This document shows, one piece after another, positions 12,001-24,000 of a stretch of DNA of 64,000 nucleotides. Positions within the stretch are counted from its first letter, which is position 1. Every line of letters starts with the position of its first letter. A program made the translations under genes and the position numbers. The stretch comes from Salvator merianae (lineage: Eukaryota > Chordata > Lepidosauria > Squamata > Teiidae). The stretch lies in the NCBI GenBank assembly GCA_003586115.2, contig QVOM02000070.1, positions 826,189-890,188 of the forward strand, read 5' to 3'. A model generated the notes under the pieces. It saw only the letters and a program-made list of their open reading frames with translations, searched no databases and was not told where the DNA came from.

Positions 12001-15000
12001 GGCCAAGAGAGTACTGGGTGATAAAGATAAAACAGTCTTATCTGGTACAAGTCAGCTGCTTGTTTCACAACCTGCCAAGTTCCCATAATCTAACTAAAGA
12101 CAGGACGTCTTCCTACGGCACCACTTCAAGCTTATTCCATTTTCCTATTTTATGCAAGCCCACACTCAATATCTGCTACAGTTGTGCTCTCAATTAAAGA
12201 ATTAAACTGGAATGCCTATATTCAACTGGCTGTCTATCAACAAGTTACCAATAAAACCTAAATCCTGCCAGCCACAAAGTGTATGTCTTGAAAAAAAAAA
12301 AAAAGGTTAGACACCAGCAGTCTTGAACCACTTTTGCATCATGTACGATAGAAGCAACACACTAGAAGGATTCACAGAAGTCAAGCTTGAGTCTTGTGTA
12401 CCCCTAAGAGTCAAATCTCACCCCTAGTTCTCACTTTCACTCATGTTCTTTATCCATGTGGGACACTGTACTTCCTGCAAAGAAGCTGAAGAAAAGAAGA
12501 CAACTACAAAGATCAAAGGCCCTGCCCTCTGAGATATAAAGTTCTTGCACAGCTCAGTTGGACCAGAGACTGAATATCTTTAGTGGGAATGTAGGGTGAA
12601 GTGGAGTGAATGGGAAGCAGTGGACAGAAATCAGACCGGAGGACAATCATGGGGAAAAGTTCACTTGTTCACCTTTGATCCGGGCTGCACATTTGTTTGG
12701 CACAGAGAGAAGCAATTAGTGAAAGGTATAGTCTGTTCTCTTGAATTCTATACCCGTGCACTTTCTTGTTTGCCCAGGAAAAAAAAGGTAAGCAGGAACA
12801 CGCACAAGTGGGATTAGACCCTGACCTACCAAGATGACATACACGTATCAACACAGAGGTCTCAGCCATCTATGCTGGCTGGGGGATGGGGCAGGATACT
12901 TCCCAGCTACTCCCTTCAGTTACAATCACCATGCCCCTTCACATCTGCAGCTATGTAGATTTTCAATGGCCACCACAGCTCAGAAACATAAAGAAATACA
13001 CTGTGACTGATGTGGTGGAAAGTCGGGCAGAATTATTGCAGCAAGAGAAGGACAAGAACCAGGATGGAGATGGGAAGGTATCAATCTAATCAGGAGGGAC
13101 CACAGTTCCATTACAGAGTCCCTACTTTGTATTCAGAAAATCAGCTGGTCCATCAAGCTTCATGTTATCTACTCTACTTTCCAGGATGAGGGATAGAAGC
13201 GACTTCCAGCTTACCCTGGAGATGTTAGGAGCTGAACTTGGGGTCTCCCATATGCAAAGCAGGTGCTATACTGTAGAGATACAACTAATAGAGATGCACC
13301 AAATTGGGCTCTACATGAAGTGGTTCACTGCAAACATAGGGAAACTGCAAGGGTCACTATCAGACTAAACCCACTTAAGGTTCAGAGTTTGGTCCAATAG
13401 CAAGACAAACTTCTGGTGTGATAGCTGGTTTGGCCTTCTCTCTTCTTAACTACCACCACTGCTATAAAATGCATCTCATACTTGTCTGCCAGGTTGAACC
13501 GGCCTTGGCCAATGCTACCATCCACGTGCTCATCTGAAGCTTCACTTAGCCTGCAGGAAGGTACCTGGCACTTGCTTGCACCTTAGAGGACAAGTCCTCC
13601 CAGAAGGTCAGTATGGCTACACTTCCTGGAAGGCCTTGAACAAGGCGTTCCAGGAAGTGGAACAACACATTTGGGACAACTTATGGGATAACTTGTAATC
13701 TTCTGTAGCCAGAAGGTCCTGGTAACCACGAGGCATCTACCTGCAAGCCAAGTATAGATTCGGAGGACCAGGTGGCTAATGGCAGTGACTTGGTCCAGCA
13801 GGTTGGTCCAGTACATGTTTTACAACATTGGTGGCTGATGCAAGGGGAGAACAAAGGCCAAGGGCCAAAGAAATAAAGGAGAAGGTTTCAGACATGACAG
13901 AAAGGGTCCAAGGACATCTTGTTTTCTCTCTTTTTTTGGTGAGTGGTTCTAAAAGTGCCCAGATATCATCCGATCACCCTTGATCAACACACCTTGGCTC
14001 CCTGACACCTTGTCGTGCTGCATTTTCATATATATATTCCTATTTTAGTTGCTTTCATTGCCATTTAACTAGCATCAAAATGTCTTTTTCTTTGCATTTA
14101 TCTTATTACCCATCCTGGAGCAATTTGGCATGAAGAATGAATTATGAATTCAGTAACTAAAAGGAAAGGAAAGTCACGAAGAAAGAAGGAACACTGAATT
14201 AATCTGTGAACAGGAACCCAACGTATCGCATTAAGAATTCAAGAAATGCCTAAATACATCAGTTCTACTAGTCAGGGTTCTTTGCCAGACTGCTAACGAT
14301 CTGTAGATACCATGCAGTCTTACAAGAATTTATTTTGGCCCTTGTATGAAGATTGTGCTCGACTAGAAAAAGTTTTATCTAGCAGGACTCTTTTTACGTT
14401 CTTCAGATATGGAGAAGTGAAGGATACGTGGTACCCATGCAAGTCTACAGCCTCCTCCAGAGATTCTTTGGAATTAAAAGTACACACACAAGAGCTAGAT
14501 CCAAAGGGCCTCCATTCTCTCCCTCCTTCCCTCCCTTACCTTCTCATTTTCAGTGCAAATCTGAATTGCGTTGGGGATCAGTTTGGCCGTCTTTTCCTTC
14601 TTGATACATTTCACCTCCTTGATCTGGATGGAGATCTGTTGCAGAAGAGTGACACTGAGATCAGTAGCCGCAAGCAGATGAAAGAAGCTCTCCTATATCC
14701 AAGGCTTGCCTTGTGGGGACACTCACCGTGGTTTCCCATCGGAAGATGTTGCTGTAAAAGCAGATCCAGTTCTCCGAGAGGTAGAGCCGTCCTTGCAGCA
14801 AGATCTCACGCTGCAATGCACAGGAGTAATCTGAGGAGAGGGGAGACATCAGCAGCTGAGAGCAGAGAGAGGGGCAAGAGAAAGAGGGGATGCTTGGTGC
14901 ATGTCAGGGGGGGCTAATAACAGTTGGTCAGGGGAGGGCTGTGTGTCCTCCCACTTCCTCATCTAAACCCTTCTAACTGTGCCCCACGCCAAAAGTAGTC

Positions 15001-18000
15001 ATAGGCCTACTGAAGAGCGCAGAAAAAGCACCCGGTCTGGTGAAAGCACTGCAGAGTACCAAAAACGATTTCAAGGACGATGGTTCAGCCTGCTACAACT
15101 GCTGTTTCAACAAACTTGTTTCAGACACCAACCTGTTGTTTATTTATTTAAGAGATTTTTATACTGCTTTCCATTTTTTTTTAAAAAAAATCTCAAAGTG
15201 GTTAACAAAACAGTAAAAACAAGCGTGAAAACCGGTAAAAACAGCAGTAAAACACATTGTTAACTGAGTGGGCCAGTGGAGAAACAAGCTTTCACATGCT
15301 TAAAAAGATAGGTCTTCAATAGGCGCCTGTAAGTGGTAAGTATAGGTGTCTCATGAACAACTGAGGAGACAGCATGCCAAAGGGAAGATGCCACCACTGA
15401 AAAGGCACTGCAAGCTATCATAAGATGGCATTCTGTATTATGTGGAACCTGCAGTAAGATCACATCTTGGGTAAGCCCCCAACCCGCTCACCCACTCATC
15501 CATTTATCACAGTCATCCCCCAACCTCACATCCTTCTATATCTCACCTACAAGGAGCCGCTCAGCTTCAGGCAGTCCCTTGAAGATCCTGCGGAAATCCT
15601 CATTGCGCTGTTTATAGGTAGGGCTCAGCATCTGCCAATTACAATTAGGTTCTTCAGGATTAGTGTTTTCCTTCCATCCACTCCCCCTGGACCCTCTCCT
15701 CAAGACTATCTATCAATTACTACTTTGCATAGCAGCTGTGTAACTACCCCCAGAAGACAGTGAGGCTCTAATGGTGTGATATCAGGGGGCAGGGCATGAT
15801 AAGCCGGCCCTCACATTTACGTCCTGCTCATGAGCTTTCCAGAAGCATCCCAGGGGAATGAGGAGGCCAGACTGCTGGACTAAATGGGCTCCGGCTCAAG
15901 ACCCAGCGGGGTATTTCTTCTATTTTAAGACACACCCAGTTCAGAGTACAAATGCCTTGCTGGGAGATAGGAGTGCAAATGTCTTGCAGAACAGAAAGGA
16001 AAATAGCAAAAATGCTTAGCAGAGCATCTCAGGTTTTCGGAGGTTATTGTTACAGACAATAAGACCAACAACAATTAATAAGTCCTCTTCTCTATAAAAG
16101 GCAACGTACAAAAACTAAAACTAAAAAAAATACAAATTGAAATGAAAAACGTAAAACAAGCACCATGAAATACAATGTCTCAGGATCACAAAACATAAAA
16201 CAAATGTTCATTGAAAGAAAGGAACAGAAAACCAGTTCAGTGCTCCTTTAGAAAAACACTGCCACAGCTATGGACAGCAGCTCCGGAAGCAAGGGGCCAC
16301 AGAGACAGGTCTCAGATACTGAAACACAGCCCAGGTAATATATTTATTTATTTAAGAATTTATATCCCATCCTTGATCCAAATGTTCCAGGCAGGACAAT
16401 GCTCAGAGGAGAAAGGGAAGATTCCAAAAGGTATCAAGAACCCAACTGTATATGGCTATGAAGTCCAAGACCAACACCTTGAATTAAGTTCAAACATATA
16501 TTGGAAGCCAGTGCAGACAAGCAAAGGGCAGTTGGCATGAAGTCTTGTTTCTGGATTCTAAGTCATAACTTTTGCTACATTCTGCACCATAGGGCCCAGT
16601 TCCTGAAATACTTTTAAGCACACATTACCAAAATCTGAAATAGTGGTTAGTGGTGCATAGATCACTGGTCCCAAGCTACTATTGGTCAAGTAGGACTGCA
16701 ACAGAAGTGGGTAGACCAGCATTCCGTATCACTGAATGCCTTTGATGCTCCAGTGCTCATGGTGGATATAGAAGTACCCTAAAGTGTGAAGCACTCTTCC
16801 AAAGGAAGTGCAACCCAGGACACAACTCTGGGTAACCCATCAGCAGCATCTCAGTGTTACTCAGACTAATTTTCATTTTGTTGCAATTAGACTTTGGTTT
16901 CACAACCCACAGCTACACTTCCATCTGTCTTGTTGTTGTTTTTAAAGATTTTTATTTCTTGCTTATTTATACAAAGCAGAACAAACAAAAATTTTACATA
17001 TAATCCAGCAAATTCCTTTTTCTAGCAGCCAATTAGGAATAAACAAAAAAAATAATGTTACATATTTTTAACCCTATCCAAAATTGTTCTTATATCTGCA
17101 TATTCTGCTATGATTTTGTACAATGGTTCAGCAAAGGTCCCCATATCATTATAACGCTTTTATCATTCTTTTTCCCAGTTATTTTCATTTTTTTATGAAA
17201 AAAAATCAACAATATTTTATACCATCCCTTAAGTATTTAATTTCACGCGTGCTTCCAATTTTGAGCTATATATAATATCACTGCATGTCATATATATTCG
17301 ATTATGATTTTGTTCTTCCCATTTTGATTTTCACTATTAAATGTCAAATATTCCCAGAAGTGTAAATCCAATATTTATTTCATGGTCCACTTGTTTTATG
17401 ATCAACTCCCAAAATCTATTGACTTCTTGGCACTTCCATCACATATGAAATAAAATACCCTTTTGAAAGCAGTTTCTCCAGCCGGAAGTATGACCATTCT
17501 TATTAAACTGGCTAACCTTAAACTGGCCACCTATATATTAAACTTTGATCTGATCTCCATAATTTTAGTGCTAAGTTTCTATTTAACTTTGCATCGGTTT
17601 TACAGAAACATAAAACTGCATGTCATTTGCATACCGACCACTGTGCACCCCAAATCCTCGAATAACATCCCTTAGGGGTTTTGTGTAATGTTGAACACGC
17701 GGGACAGAACCAAACACTGCAACCTCCCATACTTCACATTCCAAGGACCTGCCCCCCACAAAGGATACCCACTGAGTATGGCCATCCAATCAGGAGACTG
17801 AGCAACACAAAATGATCCCACCTAACCCAGCCTTCTCAGACTGGTATCTTACATGGGTACCATGCTTGATGGTCCCAAAGGCTGCTGAGATGTCTACAAG
17901 AATCACCAGGATACGCCTCTTTGTCTTTCCAAGAAGGAGATATTAGCTCTCACAGTTGCTGAGGATCTAAGGAAGCTGTTTTTAGAAGAGATATAGGATT

Positions 18001-21000
18001 TGTATATTTTAAAAAAATATTAATCTCATCCCAGAACCTTAACAACAAGTCAGATGCATTTTTATCTTCACAGTGAACCCAGCAGGTAGGATGAACTGAG
18101 AGTGAAAGAAATTTGAGATGGAGTGAGTATTTTAACAAGTCTCCCCATCTTTAAACCCAACCTCTTCATTACTCCAGCACAATGATGAGCATGAGACAAG
18201 TGATGTCAAATGGGGAAGGTCTAAAAGGAGAACCTAACAGATGGGCAAGGCCAGACCCACAACCTCTGGAGGAAAGGTGAGTCTGTGTAGACTGCATAGG
18301 TGGAGCAGATGGGGGGAGGGAAAGGAGGTTGGGAGAGTTGGAAGGGGATACTGGACAGCATGGCTTCATGGAGGCCAAGATCTTCAACTAGGCAAGGGCT
18401 GGGATCCTTATTCAAGGAATTCCCTAAGAACGAAGCAGACAGCAAAAGAAGCAGGCAAACTGAGGTGTCTTTCTTACTCTGTCCGGAAGGAGTGGACGCC
18501 AGCTGCTGATGAACAATCTCTGGCTTTACTGCAGGGGGCAGAGGCAGTCCCAGCCCAAGAGTTCCCAGATAGAGTCAGCATGGTTAGGAGTGGGGCCAGC
18601 AACAATTTTGGGTGCAGAAAATGCACCAGACCAGCATAAGAATGGAGGCAGCGGGAGAGAAAGAGCTTGAAGCAAGCAGACAGACAGCTGTAAGAGCCAC
18701 CCAGACAGGGGGTCCCATAAAGTGGGGCTGCCTGCCGGAAGCAAGGGGCAAAAAATGAAGATTATGGTCACTGGAGGAGGAGGAAGGAGTTGCACAACTG
18801 CAGTTATTCAGCAAGGAAGATCCTAATCGTCAAGGAAGGGGCAGGGAGGGAGAAAGTGGAAGGAGCTGGTCATTGCTGAAGCTTTCAGGGTCTACTGAGG
18901 AGGAACCGGTTAGGATTTTGCAGAAGCTGGACCCTGTCCGGGAGCAACAGACAATGGAGGAGGGGCAAGAGGGAGGGCAGGGGGAGGACTGGGGAGGGGG
19001 GAGGATGAAATGGGGATCCAGAACTCAGCGAGAGTGGAAGAAAGCTGATGTGGAAAAATTCTGCTGGAGCCCATCAGAGAATCAGTGAAAAGGCCTCCCC
19101 TGCTACACACACACAGCTCCAGGGCTCCAGTTACATCGTTTAGCCATTGGCTGAGGGTGCCTGGGTGTCATTTACAGGAAACAAAAGGGGGGTGGGGGTG
19201 GAAAGGAGGGTGTCAGACTGCAGTTAACTATATCCTGCCCGTACGGAGAACTCTGTGTTGGTAAATGGAAATGAATCCCCTTCCCTGCCCCCAATATATG
19301 CACTGCTTCATTTCGGAAGAAGTCCTGCTCAGAGAATTTCCCCCTTCACAGCAGAGAAAGGGAGAGTGGCAGAGCAAGCAGAGCACTGTGGCTGTGATCA
19401 GACATAACAAAAGGGGCACCTCAGAGCCACCTCAGAGAGACAGAGTGCGTCCCTCCCGTCCCCAACCTTCTCTCATCCACCTTTTCTAGCATAGAATGTG
19501 CATGAGAGGGGGAGGGGCAGATTGGTGTGTGGACAATATCACCTCATAACTTTCAGTTAGACAACTCAGAGGTGCCTCAGAGAGAAAGCGTGTGGCCCTT
19601 GCATCCCCAACTTTCTCTAAGGCTATGATCAGACATAGCAAAAGGGGCGCCTCAGAAGCAACTCAGAGAGACAGTGTATGGCCATCATGTCACCAACCAC
19701 CTTTTCTACTATAGAACAGTGTGCGGCCCTTGCATCCACAACCTTTTATAAGGTTATGATCAAACATAACAAAAAGCATGCCTCAGAGTCACCTCAGGGA
19801 CTAATCCACTTTTTCAAGCACAGAATGTTCATGAGAAGGGGGAGGGGCAGGGTGGCGTGTGGACAATCCCACCTCAGAGTCTTCAATAAGACACCTTAGA
19901 GGGGCTTTTTTTTGCTGTGTCTGATCACAGCCTGTGGTTAGCTCAGTGGAGAGGAAAAGTCACTCTGCTCAAGACCAGAGTAACTGTAGCTACAGTGATA
20001 CTAAGAGATCGTGAGCCCATTCATCAGTCAGAACCACAGCTCCAAGACCATAAAAACCTAGGGATCAGAGTCCCTGCATGCATATTACAGGGAACATCTT
20101 TTTAAAAATACACTATGTTGTCTTTCTATGAGTTATTATATATCTAATATAAGAAAAAAGCCAATGCATCTGCCTATCAGTTCCATAGTTGCAAGGCAAT
20201 GAAATCCTATGTGAGTGCGCATGTTAAGTTTAGGCCATGTGAGGATCCCTGTTTGTTTTCTGAACACACTCATTCTAACAGTTATGAAAGCTTCTCATCT
20301 CTTTAATTTACCGCATGCCCCTGAAAGATAGACAACTTCAGCTAGTTCTTACACATTCCTGATATTCTGACTCTGAATCTAATGGTGAGCATCAAGCCCT
20401 AAAGGAGAATCTAACTGGTAGCTTTGTTTTAAAGATCATTATTCTGCCCTTGAAAAAGCATTCCCAGGACCATTATATTAATAACAATGACAGCCATAAA
20501 ATATAAGTGTACCAAAAGGAAAGGACCTCTAAACACAGAACAGCACAATAATCTGGTTTTGAATACGCCCTGCATAGAAATACAAATGAATACTGTGAAC
20601 AACTCACTGCAAATAGCAATCCAGGCGAGCAGAGACAGGCTGTGACGGCCGGTGGAACAGAAGCAGTGAGGCAGCAACCTGTGTGCTTGTTTTGTGCCAC
20701 TGCACATGGCTTTTTGATGGTGCCAAAGCTCATTAGGATCCATGGCAGATCACGGTCGAGAGGTGCAGCAGTGCCACCTGCCTGTCTGTTTCTAGATGTC
20801 CCTGAACAGGGAGCCCTTTCTCACCACTTGTTTTCTGCACACAGAACTCAAAAATTTAATTTTTTATTTTTTAAAAAAAAATTAGGGAACTCTCCTGTGT
20901 TGCCCTATATTGTACAATCTACTCTGTCAATTCAGACTTGACACGTTTGCCCAAAACTTATGAAAATGACACCTTCCTATTTGCATTTAGCTTGGTGCTA

Positions 21001-24000
21001 ATGCAATGGGCCTTCACGCACAGGTCCTTAATCTGGATTAAGGGCCCACGTAGTTTGGGTGCAGGCCTCCAGATGCTCAAATTAATGCAGATCCAGGAGC
21101 CCCCCCCCCCAAATTGATCTGGCTCTGTCTGTAGGAGACAGAGCAAGATCCGGATCTCTGGATGACCTGATTAATTGACTCTGTCAGCGGGACCAGTGGC
21201 CTTGATCCAGAACACAGGAGGTGTGCAGGAAGGCATGTCTCCTTTGTTCAGGATCACCAGGGGGTGCCTTTCAGTGGCGTGTCATAGCATGCTGCCAAAA
21301 CGCACCCCCCCAGAGGCCCCGCCGCTAGGAGCTTTTGTTCCTAGCTTTTGGAGGCATGGGAATGCGGCTACAAAGCTCACACAAGCTTCATAACCATAGC
21401 CTGGGCTAATCTGGATCAACACCATCGGTGCAGACAACACTGATATATCTCACACCTCCCCACAACCCAGACCCACTGATTCCAAACCCACTGATCTGGA
21501 TCACTGGCAGATAAGTGCAGAAAGAGCAAATGTCTGGGCAAATGCAACTTAAGGGCCCATTCTCTCTGCTCTGGACCTGCTTCATGCTTAAGTCACATGC
21601 AATTTCTTATTGCAAAACTTCTGATAAGAAAAGAACGCTGATGCAGTTAAGTAGGACCCACCCTTACTGTAAGCCTCCCATAAAGCTATGAATGATTCCT
21701 GAAGGACAGCAGGAAAAACCCTACCTCCAGTGGTGGCCGCTGGCTTTAAGAGCAGGCATTTGTAAGTCACAGAAAGCGCATGATTGCTGTCTGCAGGGCC
21801 TCCAGATCTCCGTACTGTCGCAGCAGACCTGCTGCAACAGTACAGAGGCACGGAGGCCCCGTGAACAGCAATCGTGCACTTTCCGCAGGTTATGAACACC
21901 CGCCCTTAAAGCCAGTGGCCACCGCTGTCTATCTCATCTTGTTTGGAAGCTGTTTTTGATTATTTATCTTTTGCTTACTGCTTTGGCATTAAATACAGAG
22001 TCGTCTATAGAAAGAAAGGGAGGCAAAAAAATTTTTCATCCCAGTTTCTCTACCTGCAATCCATGCACAAAAGCCCACAAGGAGTAGTGATTAACATTTG
22101 GCTCGGTACCTGCTCTAATGGCACCCTGAGGTTAAAGGTCTACTTGATTGCTTACACTGCACCTTAAACATTAGGACCCAGTCCGGAACACCTCAGCTTA
22201 ACACCCTTGAGGAAATAAATAAATTATCGCCTAAGAAAACCAATAATCAACAAGAACAGACTTTTAATAAACAAAACCAAAGGGCCTTTCTGCCCTTTCT
22301 TGCGTGATCCAGATCAGCTCATCAAGATCATGCAGTACTCTGCTGTGGATCTGCCCCCCCCCCCCATTCCATCCTAAAGCTCACATTAGGCAGTCCCCAA
22401 AAGCTTTGATGGCCAGAAACAGAGGCACAACAAGGCATATCACCAAAACGGAGGAGCAACAAAGCATATCACCATAATGAGTCCCCCATGACCCTAGTAC
22501 ACTGGTAGACCTTGTTATTGAGGTCTACTGGTATTCCAGCCCAGAAGCAGACCAGGAGGCCATTTTGAGCCTCCTGATCTGAAATACGCTCCTTCTTTTG
22601 CAGATGGAGTGTACTAGTGGCCTCTCAAGTCCACACGAGCATGTGGACAAAAGAGACTCAGATGTCTAATCTGGACTAATGGTAAGTGTGGAAAGGCCCA
22701 AAGCAACCACTAGTATACCAAAGAACATTCACCCATCAATCGCAGCCTATTACCATAGCAGACTGGATACTATTTATACCACCTCCATATCAAAAAGAGA
22801 CCTTGCACTAAGGATACTGCCTAGCCTGACGGTGAAACATCAGTTAACAAACTGTTCAAGATCAAAGAACCCTCTCAACAATAGAAAACTACAACTCTGA
22901 CACCAGTATTATCACCTATTGCCCAGACAGCAGGGCAACAGCATGGGACAAGGACAGGCACCTACCTGTGTGGACACTTGCTCCTGTGATGGCATGGCAC
23001 ATACATCTGGGTATTCTGCACTATCAACATATCCAGAAGTGTGCAATCACAGCATCGCACACATGCACAGCCACCATTTTGGCATGGTTTGTCCCTGCGC
23101 ATACACAGTGGCCATTTTCAAGATGGCAGATTGCTAGTGCAGGCTTCCAGATAAGGTAAGTGCTCTCACTTTATAGGGAACATCTGGTTGGAAGTTGATT
23201 TCCCCACAATAATGTTACTGCAGGATTTCACCCCACTATCCTGGGCTATATCGGGATTCCCACGGACATGTGTGGCAATCCCAATATGATGCCAGGATAA
23301 TCTTGGATTTTACACCCTGTCTGGACGCAGCCTCAGCTACAAATATTCTCCATGATAGCAAATTGCTAGTATTGGACCAGGATATGGGACCTCAGTTTTC
23401 ATATCCTCTTACTGGAGAGAAAGAGAATGATGTCCTTTGCAAACAAATGAAAGATATAAAGGCACAAGAAATAAAAAAGCCCAGTTATAAAGTTTACTGT
23501 GAGTGACTCTGAACAGTCAAACTAGCTATCTTGCAGGATTGCTATGAAGATGTTTAAAAATATGTGTATTAAAAAAGCCATGTTTCTCAGAAGGGCAGCA
23601 GACTGCAGTCAATTAAAAAGTGATACATTTCAAATGTTTAACCTATTTATATGCACTTCTCACTTAAATGGCAACATTTATCAGATTAAGATTTACTTCA
23701 ATAAATTAGGGCAACACTATATCCCAAATGAATCAGTCGTCAACATTTAAAATGAAATGCAATGGAATCTATACGCCCTCTTGAGGATCATTTTTTAAAG
23801 GTTTAAATTAATAAAAAATACTTAAGGTTATTTTTTTTAAGCCTGCAGTTAGCAGTCGTCCTCTTAGAAGCCCTTTTTCAGCCTCATACAAAGTGGACAC
23901 CTTTTCTAAGGTAGCAATGGAAGTTCATCTTGCACTGAGAATAGCAGGAGGCCCTGTCTGAGTTCCAGGCACAATAGAAGGAAAAAACATTAAAGCTCCT

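Larger units (their letters stand above)
8290..14539 (-). other. GRAMD1A intron 6
   Basis: 6.25-kb intron. Two neighbouring DNA elements lie at 8756-9748, a perfect palindrome element at 10762-10876 and another element at about 11079-11615. From about 11.62 to 14.54 kb nothing is clearly identifiable apart from inverted CCTGGAA segments near 13.62-13.66 kb. Confidence 0.65.

Noticed and set aside
14312..14917. 201-codon plus-strand open frame
   Set aside because: It runs antisense across GRAMD1A exons 5 and 6, whose minus-strand reading is clearly the real one.
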